A stretch of 64,000 bases of DNA from Companilactobacillus bobalius (lineage in GTDB: Bacteria > Bacillota > Bacilli > Lactobacillales > Lactobacillaceae), in the NCBI RefSeq assembly GCF_009764355.1, contig NZ_LNUA01000031.1:124001-188000 (forward strand), read 5' to 3'. The notes under the pieces are model-generated. The model was not told the DNA's origin. It saw only the letters and a list, made by a program, of their open reading frames with translations, and made no database searches. Below, one piece after another: positions 52,327 to 62,644 of the stretch (the first letter of the stretch is position 1; every line of letters starts with the position of its first letter). Both the position numbers and the translations under genes were made by a program.

Positions 52327-52593
52327 TTGAAAAAGGAAAAAATTCGCTACGAGGTTTTACATCCAACATACAAGGCTCTTTATGATTTAGTTGGCGAAGA
52401 TAATATGATGAAAGTTTATCATGAATTCCGAGGCACCCAAGTACAGATGCCGATGAAACTCTATGATCGTCAAACACTTAAAAAATATTTGGGAAGCATC
52501 AGTGATAAGACCATAAGTATTAAAGATTTGTCACACATCTATGGTTTTTCCCAGAGATGGATTAGAAAGGCATTGTTTAAGGATAAAAAATGA
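52327..52593 (+). CDS. Mor-like small DNA-binding protein (paralogue 3 of 3)
   Basis: 88 residues from a TTG start at 52327 with GGGAGGAA six bases upstream. VLHPTYKALYDLVGEDNMMKVYHEFRG, then TQVQMPMKLYDR, and the end IYGFSQRWIRKALFKDKK are very close to the protein at 20146. Mor-type HTH fold inferred. It lies just upstream of the exopolysaccharide cluster, so cluster control is a possible role (inference). Confidence 0.65.
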   Translation: MKKEKIRYEVLHPTYKALYDLVGEDNMMKVYHEFRGTQVQMPMKLYDRQTLKKYLGSISDKTISIKDLSHIYGFSQRWIRKALFKDKK

Positions 52594-52736
52594 AGCTAAG
52601 AAATTTAAACTTGGTCGTCCAAAATATATGTAAAAACAATTAATCAAAAAGTAAAAATAAAAATCTGGTTAACCTTTACTAAACGGAAAAAAGCGTCTGG
52701 TAAACGTTGCCAAATTTTTAAATTTGTCAAGAATTA

Positions 52737-52765
52737 TTGTTTGGAACGAGCTAATGGACTATACT
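52737..52765 (+). promoter_or_regulatory. Promoter of the exopolysaccharide cluster
   Basis: TTGTTT, 17 bp, TATACT, 78 bases before the first gene. The leader contains a small hairpin GCTT-taatt-AAGC inside ATACAT/ATGTAT. Confidence 0.6.
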
Positions 52766-52842
52766 TTTTTATACATGCTTTAATTAAGCTGGGGTTTTTA
52801 TGTATATAATTTACAATAACTTGTATATATTCGGAGGACGAA

Positions 52843-53619
52843 GTGGAATCAGAACAAAATATTAGTATGATGCAGATCGTAGGCATCTTACGCAAACATA
52901 TAAAAGCAATTTTCGGAACAACTATTGTTGTTACTTTGGCAGCAATTTTCGTTACCTTTTTCGTTATGACACCAAAATATAGCGCCACTACACAAATTTT
53001 GGTCAATCGTAAATTATCAGATGATATGCAATCAGCGCAGTTCCAACAAGTTCAGGCTGATGTTCAGATGATTAGTACTTATAAGGATATTATTACTAGT
53101 CCTACTGTTTTAAGAGATGTTAATAAGGAAGTAAGCGCGTATCCGGGATATCCGGGTTCAATAAATGCGTTAAAGAGTTCGTTATCCATCAGTAATGCTC
53201 AGAATTCTCAAGTGTTTTCAGTAACGGCAAAATCTTCTGATGCAGGAACTGCAGCAGCAATCGCTAATATGACAGCAAAAGTTTTTAAGAAAAAAGTAGT
53301 AAAAATTATGAGTGTTAATAATGTTTCAATTGTTTCTGAAGCTACGGCAAATACAAAACCGGTAAGTCCTAGAAAGGCCTTAAATGTTATAGCTGGTGTA
53401 ATTATAGGCTTAATCTTAGGAATAGCATTAGCATTTATTCGTGAGTTAACTGATAGAACAGTTTCAACTGAGACGTTCTTAACTGATGATTTAGGACTTA
53501 CGAGTTTGGGAACTGTTGCTGAAATTGATCAAAAAGATATTGAAAGAACTGTTGAACATAAGAAAGTTCAATCTAAATTGAGTATCAATAAATCTTCAAG
53601 AAATCATAGAAGGGTCTAG
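52843..53619 (+). CDS. cpsC: Polysaccharide chain-length/kinase-activator protein, CpsC-like
   Basis: 258 residues from a GTG start (GGAGGA upstream). A Wzz-type domain lies between two membrane helices (about 24-46 and 184-203); the motif PVSPRKALNVI precedes TM2. In Gram-positives this protein is the membrane partner of the CpsD kinase and sets chain length. First gene of the cluster; order C-D-B. Confidence 0.88.
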   Translation: MESEQNISMMQIVGILRKHIKAIFGTTIVVTLAAIFVTFFVMTPKYSATTQILVNRKLSDDMQSAQFQQVQADVQMISTYKDIITSPTVLRDVNKEVSAYPGYPGSINALKSSLSISNAQNSQVFSVTAKSSDAGTAAAIANMTAKVFKKKVVKIMSVNNVSIVSEATANTKPVSPRKALNVIAGVIIGLILGIALAFIRELTDRTVSTETFLTDDLGLTSLGTVAEIDQKDIERTVEHKKVQSKLSINKSSRNHRRV

Positions 53620-53627
53620 GGAATAAA

Positions 53628-54383
53628 ATGGCATTATTTAAAAAGAAAACTACAAAGCTAGATAATTATAGTTTGAAAAATGGTGTTGGTTTGGTTACTT
53701 ATGATGACCCTACCAGTACGATTTCAGAGCAATTTAATACTATCAGAACTAATATTCAATTCTCATCTGTAGATAAAAAGTTGAATTCAATTTTATTCAC
53801 TTCATCTGCTCCATCTGAAGGTAAATCTACCGTAAGTAACAATGTTGCGGTAACTTGGGCTAAACAAGGTGAGACCGTTGTTCTTGTTGATGCCGATCTT
53901 CGTCGTCCAACAATCCATAAAACCTTTAATGTAAGTAATCGTGTTGGATTGTCCAGTTACTTATTGGGAAATGCTTCATTTGAAGATGTTATTCAACCAA
54001 CTATGGTTAAAAATCTATTTGTTATTACTAGTGGACCAATACCACCTAATCCGTCCGAACTTCTTGGGAGTATGAGAACTAAGGATTTAATTAATCGTCT
54101 TGAAGATAAATTTGGATTATTAATTATGGATACGCCACCAGTTAATACAGTTACTGATGCGCAAGTCTTGGCAGCACAAATTGATGGTGTAATTATGGTT
54201 GTACCTCAAGGAATTGCTGAAAAAGCTGGCGTTGCTCATGCTAAGCAATTATTAGATACGGTTCATGCTAATATTCTAGGTGTGATTATGAATCGTGTCA
54301 CAAAAGAAAAGTCACAAGGCTATTATGGTGGATACTATGGTGGTTATTATGGCGGATACTATGGAGCTGAGAAAGAGAAATGA
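53628..54383 (+). CDS. cpsD: Bacterial tyrosine kinase, CpsD-like
   Basis: 251 residues. Walker A SAPSEGKST (about 64-72), Walker A' VVLVDADLRRP and Walker B LLIMDTPPV are the BY-kinase set. The tail holds four YYGG units giving eight tyrosines, the autophosphorylation cluster. It regulates polymer assembly with CpsC. The ATGA overlap with the phosphatase gene couples them. Confidence 0.92.
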   Translation: MALFKKKTTKLDNYSLKNGVGLVTYDDPTSTISEQFNTIRTNIQFSSVDKKLNSILFTSSAPSEGKSTVSNNVAVTWAKQGETVVLVDADLRRPTIHKTFNVSNRVGLSSYLLGNASFEDVIQPTMVKNLFVITSGPIPPNPSELLGSMRTKDLINRLEDKFGLLIMDTPPVNTVTDAQVLAAQIDGVIMVVPQGIAEKAGVAHAKQLLDTVHANILGVIMNRVTKEKSQGYYGGYYGGYYGGYYGAEKEK

Positions 54384-55165
54384 AATTAATTGATTTGCAT
54401 TGCCACATATTGCCAGGCGTTGATGATGGTTCCAAAGATATGCAGATGTCATTAGATTTGGCTAAGGCAGCTGTAGATCAAGGAATTACCAATAGTCTGG
54501 TAACTCCTCACCATATGGATGGGGAATACACTAATCACAAACAAGATGTGATTAGAAAGACTAATGAATTTCAAGAAGCTTTAGATAATGCAGGCATACC
54601 GTTGAGTGTGTTTGCTAGTCAGGAAGTTCATCTAACAGGGGAACTAATGGATGCCATTGCTAAAGATGATGTTCTGTTCATGGATGAAACTAATCGTTAT
54701 ATATTGTTAGAGATGCCACACGATGGTATTCCTGAATATACAGCGGACATGATTTTTGATTTAACTACTCGTGGTATAACGCCAGTTATTGCCCATCCAG
54801 AGCGTAATCAAGGAATCCAAGAGGATCCTGATAAATTATATGATTTCGTTAAAATGGGATGTTTAACACAATTGACAAGTAGCAGTTATCTTGGTGTGTT
54901 TGGTAAAAGGGTTCAAACACTTACTGAAGAAATCATTAAAGCCAATTTAGGATTTGTTTTTTCATCTGATGCCCATAATTTTAAGGGGCGTAGATATTTG
55001 ATGAAGGAAGCCTTTGAGAAGTTAGAAAAAGAAGAGGGACTTCGCAAGGCACAATTATTTAATCTTAATGCAAGAAATATCATCAATGGTGATGACGTTG
55101 GTGATACTGATTTTATTGAGATATCTTCATTACCTAAGAAGAAAAAGAAATTTTGGCTATTTTAG
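54380..55165 (+). CDS. cpsB: PHP-type protein-tyrosine phosphatase, CpsB-like
   Basis: 261 residues. The PHP-fold metal site starts with DLHCHILPGVDDGS and continues with TPHH, HPERN and SDAHN. It dephosphorylates the CpsD tyrosine cluster. C-terminal Lys-rich tail. Together with CpsC and CpsD it forms the control unit of the cluster. Confidence 0.9.
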   Translation: MKLIDLHCHILPGVDDGSKDMQMSLDLAKAAVDQGITNSLVTPHHMDGEYTNHKQDVIRKTNEFQEALDNAGIPLSVFASQEVHLTGELMDAIAKDDVLFMDETNRYILLEMPHDGIPEYTADMIFDLTTRGITPVIAHPERNQGIQEDPDKLYDFVKMGCLTQLTSSSYLGVFGKRVQTLTEEIIKANLGFVFSSDAHNFKGRRYLMKEAFEKLEKEEGLRKAQLFNLNARNIINGDDVGDTDFIEISSLPKKKKKFWLF

Positions 55166-55198
55166 TATAAAGACAGTGTTTTTAGGGGGGATTTTAAT

Positions 55199-55867
55199 AT
55201 GGAATATTTTGATGATAAAAGTGATAAGGCAACTGTTAATCTTGAATATCAGAATAGAAGGTATATCTATCGAATGTCAAAAAGAATTTTTGACTTTGTT
55301 GCAAGCTTATTAGGATTAATAATTTTATCACCATTATTTTTGATTGTCGCAGTTATGATAAAAATTGAAGATCCAAAAGGCCCCGTTTTTTATTCACAAA
55401 TACGATTAGGAAAAAATAAAAAGTCATTTAAAATGTTTAAATTCCGTTCAATGATAGTTGATGCTGATAGTCATTTAAAGGAATTATTGAAACAAAATGA
55501 AATTGAAGGTGCTATGTTTAAGATGAAAAACGACCCTAGAGTTACAAGGGTAGGACAATTTATCAGAAAATATAGTATTGATGAACTTCCACAATTAGTT
55601 AATGTATTGTTAGGCCAAATGAGTTTAGTGGGACCTCGTCCACCTTTACCAAGAGAAGTTGCTAAGTATACAGATCATGACATGCAAAGACTAACTGTGA
55701 AACCTGGTTGTACGGGCTTATGGCAAGTTAGTGGAAGAAACGATGTTGGATTTGATGAAATGGTTAGTTTGGATCTTAAATATATAAGTAAAAGAAGTAT
55801 TTCTTTTGATTTGTACGTTATGATCAAGACTGTCGGTATTTTCTTTGTCCCTAATGGGGCATATTAA
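55199..55867 (+). CDS. Priming undecaprenyl-phosphate sugar transferase
   Basis: 222 residues, the short form: one membrane hairpin (about 30-55) and the catalytic domain (KMFKFRSM, DELPQLVNVLLGQMSLVGPRPPLP, GLWQVSGR). It transfers a sugar-1-phosphate (glucose or galactose) to undecaprenyl phosphate, starting each repeat unit. SD is a GGGGGG run. A partial hairpin follows the gene (55892-55928). Confidence 0.9.
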   Translation: MEYFDDKSDKATVNLEYQNRRYIYRMSKRIFDFVASLLGLIILSPLFLIVAVMIKIEDPKGPVFYSQIRLGKNKKSFKMFKFRSMIVDADSHLKELLKQNEIEGAMFKMKNDPRVTRVGQFIRKYSIDELPQLVNVLLGQMSLVGPRPPLPREVAKYTDHDMQRLTVKPGCTGLWQVSGRNDVGFDEMVSLDLKYISKRSISFDLYVMIKTVGIFFVPNGAY

Positions 55868-55964
55868 TAAATTTATAACTATATTTTTTGTAAGGCTGAG
55901 TGTTGATTGCATAATCTCACTGGGCCTTATATTGTTAAAAGAAGTTAATTGAGGATGTTTAACT

Positions 55965-56771
55965 ATGAAAGATTTTTTTATTGGTGTTGCCGGGCACAAG
56001 AAATATGATATGCCGAAAGATAATTCTTATGTTCCCATTCAAGTTGGTGCCTCGGGTAAAATGACAATACCAAATTTTACAAGAGATGATATAGGGGATA
56101 ATATTTCTAATTTGAATTCCAACTATAGTGAATTGACAGGAATATACTATATCTGGAAAAATGTTAATTCTAGGTATAAAGGATTGGTTCATTATCGCAG
56201 ATATCTTAAAAGTAAAGAAAATCATTTTACTAATGGGGAAAATAAAATTTTTGATAAGATTTTAACTACTTCAGATTTGGAATCGTTGTTTAAAAGCGCT
56301 GATGTTATTTTACCTCAAAAGAGAAAATATTATATTGAAACAAATTACTCACATTATGTTCATGCCCATCCATCTGAGGCATTGAAATGTACAAAGAATA
56401 TTATTTCCGAGATGTATCCCAAATATAGAAGTTCGTATGATGAAGTAATGAATGCAAGATCTGCTCATATGTTTAATATGTTTATTATGAAATCAGAATT
56501 CTTTGATGAATATTGTGAGTGGTTATTTTCTATTCTTTTTGAATTACAAAATAGATTAGATATATCAGATTATTCAAAGCAAGAGGCTCGAGTTTTTGGC
56601 TATGTAAGTGAACTTTTATTGGATGTATGGTTAAAGAACAATAAGATTTCGTTTGTAGAAGTGCCAGTGTTGTATGTAGAGGGACAACAATTGTTTAAAA
56701 AGGGAATTGGATTTATTAAAAGAAAAGTTATTGGACATGGTGAAGCACATATTAAAAGTCATGTTGATTAG
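55965..56771 (+). CDS. DUF4422 capsule glycosyltransferase-like protein
   Basis: 268 residues. GVAGHKKYDMPKDNSYVPIQVGA at the start, then ISNLNSNYSELTGIYYIWKN and HYRRYL, and an aromatic-rich core with HMFNMFIMK are the DUF4422 pattern, found in capsule clusters and often annotated as glycosyltransferase or LPS-type galactosyltransferase. Cytoplasmic. Donor and acceptor unknown. Confidence 0.8.
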   Translation: MKDFFIGVAGHKKYDMPKDNSYVPIQVGASGKMTIPNFTRDDIGDNISNLNSNYSELTGIYYIWKNVNSRYKGLVHYRRYLKSKENHFTNGENKIFDKILTTSDLESLFKSADVILPQKRKYYIETNYSHYVHAHPSEALKCTKNIISEMYPKYRSSYDEVMNARSAHMFNMFIMKSEFFDEYCEWLFSILFELQNRLDISDYSKQEARVFGYVSELLLDVWLKNNKISFVEVPVLYVEGQQLFKKGIGFIKRKVIGHGEAHIKSHVD

Positions 56772-56793
56772 GTAATAATTGGAGAGAGATTTT

Positions 56794-57768
56794 ATGAATA
56801 CACCATTAGTTTCAGTAGTGATTCCAGTATTTAATGTTGAAGAATATCTTAAAAAATGTTTAAAAAGTGTAGAAAATCAAACTTATGAGAATATTGAAGT
56901 AGTAATGGTTAATGATGGTTCTACAGACAGTAGTAGAAGTATTTGTAAAGAATTTGTGAATGAAGATTCTAGATTTAAACTATTTGACAAGATTAATGGT
57001 GGATTGTCCGATGCAAGAAATTTTGGAGTCAGTAAATCTAGTGGTGATTTTGTTACTTTCGTTGATTCAGATGATTTTATAGATAATGATTATGTCGAGT
57101 ATCTTTATGATCTTCTATCAAAAAATAATGTAAAAATGTCTATTTGCCAACACAGGACTGTTTTTACTAATGGGAAAGTAGAACATCATTTTTACCATGG
57201 AAATGAGAAACTTTCATCTGTAAAAACATTAGAACGACTTTTATATTCTGATGAAGTGGATACTTCTGCTTGGGCAAAATTATATAGCAAAGATTTATTT
57301 TGGAATATAGAATTTCCTGTCGGAAAATTATTTGAAGATATTTCAACCACTTATAAGTTTATTATGGCGTCAGAGTACGTTTCTATTGGTAGCGATGAAA
57401 AATATAATTATGTATATCGCTCTAAGTCTATTGTTAATAGAAAGTTCAGCTTGAATAAGATGGATTTGATTAGTATGACTGATCAAATGGGGAAAGACGT
57501 TAGCAAGAAATTTCCTCTGCTGGAAAGAGCTGTTTTACGTAGAAGGGTCTATGCTAAAATTAGTACACTTAACCAAATGCAAGGTGTTAAAGAACATAGG
57601 GATATAAAGAACAAACTAGTGAAACAAATTCGCTTGAATGGATTTAAAGTTCTAGGTGATTCTAAGACGCCTACAAGGGATAAAGTTGCCTTAATTTTAA
57701 TATACCTTGGCTATCCCGTATACAGTTGTTTTTGGAAGTATTATCTTAAAGTAAAAAAGGGAATATAG
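56794..57768 (+). CDS. Family 2 glycosyltransferase
   Basis: 324 residues from the ATG at 56794 (GGAGAGAG upstream). GT-A domain: VSVVIPVFNVEEYLKKCL, VMVNDGSTD, GGLSDARNFG and VDSDDF. A basic, amphipathic C-terminus probably contacts the membrane. It adds one sugar of the repeat unit; specificity unknown. Confidence 0.88.
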   Translation: MNTPLVSVVIPVFNVEEYLKKCLKSVENQTYENIEVVMVNDGSTDSSRSICKEFVNEDSRFKLFDKINGGLSDARNFGVSKSSGDFVTFVDSDDFIDNDYVEYLYDLLSKNNVKMSICQHRTVFTNGKVEHHFYHGNEKLSSVKTLERLLYSDEVDTSAWAKLYSKDLFWNIEFPVGKLFEDISTTYKFIMASEYVSIGSDEKYNYVYRSKSIVNRKFSLNKMDLISMTDQMGKDVSKKFPLLERAVLRRRVYAKISTLNQMQGVKEHRDIKNKLVKQIRLNGFKVLGDSKTPTRDKVALILIYLGYPVYSCFWKYYLKVKKGI

Positions 57769-57769
57769 T

Positions 57770-58786
57770 ATGGATTCTTTAAATAAAGAGGAAAAATCAA
57801 ATCCAGTAGTATCAGTAATAATACCGGTATTCAATGTAGTAAGTTATTTAGAAAAGTCTGTAAAAAGTGTTTGTACTCAAACATATGATAACTTAGAAAT
57901 TTTATTAATAGATGATGGTTCAACAGACGGGTCTGATAAATTATGTGATTCTCTTGCAAATCATGATGCTCGTATTAGGGTTATTCATAAAAAAAACTCG
58001 GGAATAGCTGATACTAGAAATGTCGGATTAGAGAATGTGCATGGTGATTTTATAGTATTCATTGATTCGGATGATTGGGTGAAGTCTGAGATGATAGAAC
58101 GATTGTTGAACGTCCTTTTAAATGAAAATGCTGATATTGTTGCTTGTGAAAACTACTTTGTATATGGCGATAGAATAGAAAAACCAGATACTTCTGGAAA
58201 ATGTGTTCGTCAAGATAGTGATTCAAGTTTGAAGACATTACTGGATGACAGAAAGTTCAGAAGTAGAACTTGGGGGAGAATTTATAAAGCCTCTACTTGG
58301 AAAGGAATTTCATTTCCTTCGGGTACAACTTATGAGGACGTTTCTACGGTTTATAAAACGTACTTAAAAGCCAAAGTTATAGTTTTATTAGATGAACCAT
58401 TGTACTTTTATAATCAACGAGATAATTCCATAGTTCATTCCGATAGTTATAAGTCCTTTTTTAATTTGTTGGATGCGAGGATTTTGAGAAAAAAGGAACT
58501 AGGTAAATTGAAACCAAAATTTTTACCTGAATTAAAAGTCTCTGTTATTGCAGCAATAATTGACATATATAGAGAGGCTGCATTGTCAAATCAGAGATTA
58601 GACTTTGGTGAGGATGAAAAACTACAATTAATTCTGTCAAAGAATTATGGGAAGTTAGAAAAAAAACTTCTCTCTCCTAGGTATAGAGCTGAATTAAATC
58701 TATTAAAGCTTTCTAAAGGGATGTTTTACTCTATGGAAAATAAGTTGAATAGTTTAGTTATTCATATTAAACGGATGGGGAAATGA
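57770..58786 (+). CDS. Family 2 glycosyltransferase
   Basis: 338 residues: VSVIIPVFNVVSYLEKSV, LIDDGSTDGS, SGIADTRNVG and IDSDDW. A sister of the preceding gene, which it follows after one base, so the pair probably arose by duplication and diverged in specificity. Confidence 0.88.
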   Translation: MDSLNKEEKSNPVVSVIIPVFNVVSYLEKSVKSVCTQTYDNLEILLIDDGSTDGSDKLCDSLANHDARIRVIHKKNSGIADTRNVGLENVHGDFIVFIDSDDWVKSEMIERLLNVLLNENADIVACENYFVYGDRIEKPDTSGKCVRQDSDSSLKTLLDDRKFRSRTWGRIYKASTWKGISFPSGTTYEDVSTVYKTYLKAKVIVLLDEPLYFYNQRDNSIVHSDSYKSFFNLLDARILRKKELGKLKPKFLPELKVSVIAAIIDIYREAALSNQRLDFGEDEKLQLILSKNYGKLEKKLLSPRYRAELNLLKLSKGMFYSMENKLNSLVIHIKRMGK

Positions 58787-58787
58787 G

Positions 58788-60086
58788 ATGGGTTATTTAT
58801 TAATATTTTTTATCTGCATAATTATTTTCATTGTCTTTATAAGACGTGATCTTACACACCCATTAATTTATTTTTTAATTCCATGGGTTTTGTGTCTTTT
58901 AACTTATGTGTTAGATATATATCGGATTAATGGGCAGATAAATCAGGAAGCTTTAAATTTAGTAATTATAGGTACATTAAGTTTCATTTTAGGAACTGTA
59001 TTAATCCGTAAGACTTTAGTAGGGGCATTTAGAATAAATAATTCTGGAAGTGCTTTCCCAACAACTTATAGAAATTGGTTGATTAAACTAATAATTGTTT
59101 TCAGTACCGTATTCAATATTATGTTAGTTGTCATTATGATTAATTATTTAAGAAGTGGTATTAGTTATGCATATATTAGAGACTTGCTATATTCATATAA
59201 TGATGATGGAACAAAGTTTTTTACTTCTAAGCTAATGTTGAATGTTTATAATATTGTCGATGTTCCAATGACGTATTGTGTTGCACCAGTAGCAGTTATT
59301 GAACTCTTTCATGGTAGGCTAAAGTTACAATATAAAGTAATGAGTTGGATAAGTATTGGTGCTTACATAATAGCAACTGGTGGACGATTAATTATTATGT
59401 TTATGCTATTCCAGTTTATTTTTGCTATGGGATACTATAGGAAAGATATTCCATGGAAAACTATTAGAAGAGTTGGAATGTTTGTCCTAGTTTTAGGAAT
59501 AGTTGCTTTTGTTACCACATTGTTTAGGGTTAAGTCTCAAAGTGTCGGATCTTTAAAAATCAATTCAGTATATGCATATTTCAATGTAAACTTACCAATA
59601 TTATCTCGATGGATAGGTACAGTAGATACTAGTGGCGTTAAGGGAAATGGTCTAGCATTTTTTGGTGGAATCTTTCAGCTTTTGGATGTGATCCTAAACA
59701 AATTTGGAATAAATTTACCAGTATATGAAAATGTTGCAAATTTAATTAATATACCTCAACAAAATTGGGTTCAAATATATTCAGGTAATTGGTATAACGC
59801 GTTTGATACTATGTTTTATGATTTATATATTGATTTTCGAATTTGGGGAGTCTTCATCGGTTCCCTGATTTTGGGTGGATTAAGTAAATGGATATATGTA
59901 TTATCTACAGAATTTAAAAATGAGAAATATGTATTTCCAGCTATGATCCTAGTTGAAATACTAGCATCGTCCTTTTTTAGATGGCAATTTGGAACATTTA
60001 CTTTTACCGGGGCGTTTTTACTATCGTTCTTTATGTTTAAGAATTTAAAAAGTAATGAAACTAATGGTTCAGAGGATTTGAGGTAA
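58788..60086 (+). CDS. Polysaccharide polymerase, Wzy-like
   Basis: 432 residues, about eleven hydrophobic segments with one large outside loop (about 255-350), the O-antigen/EPS polymerase layout. As usual for Wzy there is little motif conservation; the call rests on topology and position between transferases and flippase. It would join repeat units outside the membrane. Confidence 0.75.
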   Translation: MGYLLIFFICIIIFIVFIRRDLTHPLIYFLIPWVLCLLTYVLDIYRINGQINQEALNLVIIGTLSFILGTVLIRKTLVGAFRINNSGSAFPTTYRNWLIKLIIVFSTVFNIMLVVIMINYLRSGISYAYIRDLLYSYNDDGTKFFTSKLMLNVYNIVDVPMTYCVAPVAVIELFHGRLKLQYKVMSWISIGAYIIATGGRLIIMFMLFQFIFAMGYYRKDIPWKTIRRVGMFVLVLGIVAFVTTLFRVKSQSVGSLKINSVYAYFNVNLPILSRWIGTVDTSGVKGNGLAFFGGIFQLLDVILNKFGINLPVYENVANLINIPQQNWVQIYSGNWYNAFDTMFYDLYIDFRIWGVFIGSLILGGLSKWIYVLSTEFKNEKYVFPAMILVEILASSFFRWQFGTFTFTGAFLLSFFMFKNLKSNETNGSEDLR

Positions 60087-60091
60087 ATACA

Positions 60092-61192
60092 ATGGAAAAA
60101 GTGGGTACAGTAACATTGCATTACCCATATAATTACGGTTCTACCCTACAGGCCTTTGCTTTACAAAAAGTACTTGAGCAAATGGGGTATGAATCGGAAA
60201 TAATAGATTATATATGTATGTATGATTTTGAAAATTATAAATTGTTTAGAATTCATCAGTATAAGAATAGACCTAAAACTTTTCTTTCAGATATTTTATA
60301 TTTGAAAAAAAATTTAAAACGAAGACATTCATTTAGAAAATTTCATAAGAAATATCTAAAAATAACTTCAAAAAAGTATAACTCTATTGAAGAATTAAAA
60401 AGCTTAAATACTGAAATGAATGCATTTGTAGCTGGAAGCGATCAAATTTGGAACTTTGAGTGTACAGGTGGAGTAGATTCGGTTTACTTTTTGGATTTCG
60501 TTAGTTCTTCAAAGAAAAAAATTGCGTACGCACCAAGTATGGGACAAAACGGACAAAATCAAAAAGATCTTGATACCATAAAACCAATGTTAGAAAGTTT
60601 TAATTCTTTATCAATACGTGAAAAAAGTATGGAGAAAAAACTAGAAAGCTTAACAAATAGGGACTTTGAAGTTGTACTAGATCCCACTCTGCTTTTAAAA
60701 AGTGATGATTATTCCACTTTATTGAATAAAGATAATGATGGTAAGTACATATTTGTTTATCTCTTGGAGCCAAATAATGAATTGGTAGATTATGTATCTA
60801 AATTAGCCAAGGAAAAAGAACTAAAGGTATTATATATATCTAACATTACAAAAAAGAAAATTTTTGATTCAGTTAATTCTGAAAATTTATATGGTTTGGC
60901 ACCAAATGAATTTCTATCTAAATTGAAGAACGCTGAATATGTAGTTACTAATTCCTTTCATGCTACTGTTTTTTCAATAATATTCGAAAAAAGATTTGCA
61001 ACTTTTAAAACTAGGAAGAGTTTTCCTAGAATGTTAGATTTATTGGGTAACTTAGGATTAACTAATAGGATAATGGATTCAAATTTTAATATGGATGATC
61101 AAATTGACTTCAAAACTGTTAATAAAAAACTCGAATTACTTAAGCAGAATTCGATTAATTTTTTGAAATCAGCATTATCAAAAAATGATTAA
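60092..61192 (+). CDS. Polysaccharide pyruvyl transferase
   Basis: 366 residues. VTLHYPYNYGSTLQAFAL, AGSDQIWNFE, YAPSMG, SIREKS, VLDPTLLL and TNSFHATVFSI are the hallmarks of the family. It adds pyruvate ketals from phosphoenolpyruvate to sugars, giving the polymer a negative charge. Starts 5 bases after the polymerase gene. Confidence 0.9.
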   Translation: MEKVGTVTLHYPYNYGSTLQAFALQKVLEQMGYESEIIDYICMYDFENYKLFRIHQYKNRPKTFLSDILYLKKNLKRRHSFRKFHKKYLKITSKKYNSIEELKSLNTEMNAFVAGSDQIWNFECTGGVDSVYFLDFVSSSKKKIAYAPSMGQNGQNQKDLDTIKPMLESFNSLSIREKSMEKKLESLTNRDFEVVLDPTLLLKSDDYSTLLNKDNDGKYIFVYLLEPNNELVDYVSKLAKEKELKVLYISNITKKKIFDSVNSENLYGLAPNEFLSKLKNAEYVVTNSFHATVFSIIFEKRFATFKTRKSFPRMLDLLGNLGLTNRIMDSNFNMDDQIDFKTVNKKLELLKQNSINFLKSALSKND

Positions 61193-61215
61193 CTTTTTAT
61201 CAAGAGGAGTAGGTT

Positions 61216-62613
61216 ATGAAAGAAGAACATCGGCTTATAAAGAACACGGGATTAATTGCTTTAGGAAATTTGAGTACTAAGCTGGTTTCTTTTTTTCTAT
61301 TACCATTATATACGGCGTTATTAACCACTAACCAATATGGTACTGTCGATTATATAATAAGTATTTCAACCTTTTGTGTTCCCTTTGCAACTATGCTAAT
61401 GGATGAGTCTATGTTTCGTTATTTAATTGATGCAAAAAATGATAATGAAAGAAAATCGATAATTAGTGTAGCGGTAAAAATCACTGGAGTAGGAATTTTA
61501 ATAGTTAGTGCTATTTGTGGAATATTATATCTATTTATCAATAAAGTGATGATATTGGTTTTCCTAATGTATATGATTTCGTCCGTTGTGGCAACTCTTT
61601 TTAGTGCTTTTTTGAGAGGTATAGGAAGAACAGATTGGTATGCCTTATATAATTGTATTACAGGAATTTTGAATGTTATTTTGAATGTAACTTTGATTGC
61701 TGTATTTAGATTTGGTGTATATGGTATGCTATTTGCTTTTATAATTGCACAAAGTTCGGTAGCCATATTTACGGCATTCAGAATACATGTTTGGCGTTTC
61801 ATAGATTTCAAGGCGTCAGGGAATTACAGAGAAATGCTTAGATACTCAATACCAATGATTCCAAATAGTATTTCTTGGTCTATTATAAATTTATCGGATA
61901 GAATTGTGATAATGAATGTTTTAGGTGCCAGTGCATCAGGTTTATATGCCGTAGCTTATAAATTTCCTACATTAATGGATACAGTATATGGCTTTTTCTA
62001 TCAGTCATGGAAAGAAAGTTCTGCACGTGCTCTTGCAAAAGATGATAGTGATGCATTTTTTCAAAAGATTTTTGTGTATTTGATTAATTTTTTAATTTCA
62101 GTAGTTCTTTTAATGACCGCATTTATGCCAATTATTTTTAGATTTTTTGTCAATCATCGTTATTATAGTGCAATCTATTGTGTACCAATATTACTTTTTG
62201 CAACGTTCTTTTCGAATTTGTCTGGTTTTTTTGGTGGTGTTTTCACAGCCCATAAAAATACGTGGATATTGGGTACAACCACTGTATGGTCTGCCATTAT
62301 TAATCTGGTTCTTAATATTGTCCTTATTAAGACCATGGGAATATATGCTGCGGCATTTGCTACCTTGCTGTCAAGTTTTTTCATCTATTGGTATAGAAGA
62401 ATGAAAGTTAAAGGCATGGTTAAATTGAGTTACTCAAAGAGAATCATTTTTATCAATATTATAGCCAGTGGTGTTGTATTGAGCTTATTCATGGTTCAGA
62501 CACCTTTGGCAATAATTTCTTCCTGCATATTTGCTATGGGGTATTCCATTGTCTTAAATAAACAAATTCTTGGAATTGTTGTTTCTGGAATAAAGGCAAA
62601 ATTTTTTAATTAA
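61216..62613 (+). CDS. Repeat-unit flippase, Wzx-like
   Basis: 465 residues with about 12-14 helices of the MATE/PST superfamily: NTGLIALGNLSTKLVSFFLLPLYTALL at the start, SIPMIPNSISWSIINLSDRIVI in the middle. It moves lipid-linked repeat units across the membrane. SD AGAGGAG. Confidence 0.9.
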   Translation: MKEEHRLIKNTGLIALGNLSTKLVSFFLLPLYTALLTTNQYGTVDYIISISTFCVPFATMLMDESMFRYLIDAKNDNERKSIISVAVKITGVGILIVSAICGILYLFINKVMILVFLMYMISSVVATLFSAFLRGIGRTDWYALYNCITGILNVILNVTLIAVFRFGVYGMLFAFIIAQSSVAIFTAFRIHVWRFIDFKASGNYREMLRYSIPMIPNSISWSIINLSDRIVIMNVLGASASGLYAVAYKFPTLMDTVYGFFYQSWKESSARALAKDDSDAFFQKIFVYLINFLISVVLLMTAFMPIIFRFFVNHRYYSAIYCVPILLFATFFSNLSGFFGGVFTAHKNTWILGTTTVWSAIINLVLNIVLIKTMGIYAAAFATLLSSFFIYWYRRMKVKGMVKLSYSKRIIFINIIASGVVLSLFMVQTPLAIISSCIFAMGYSIVLNKQILGIVVSGIKAKFFN

Positions 62614-62644
62614 TAATTAAATTGTATATCAAAGAGGTAACGAG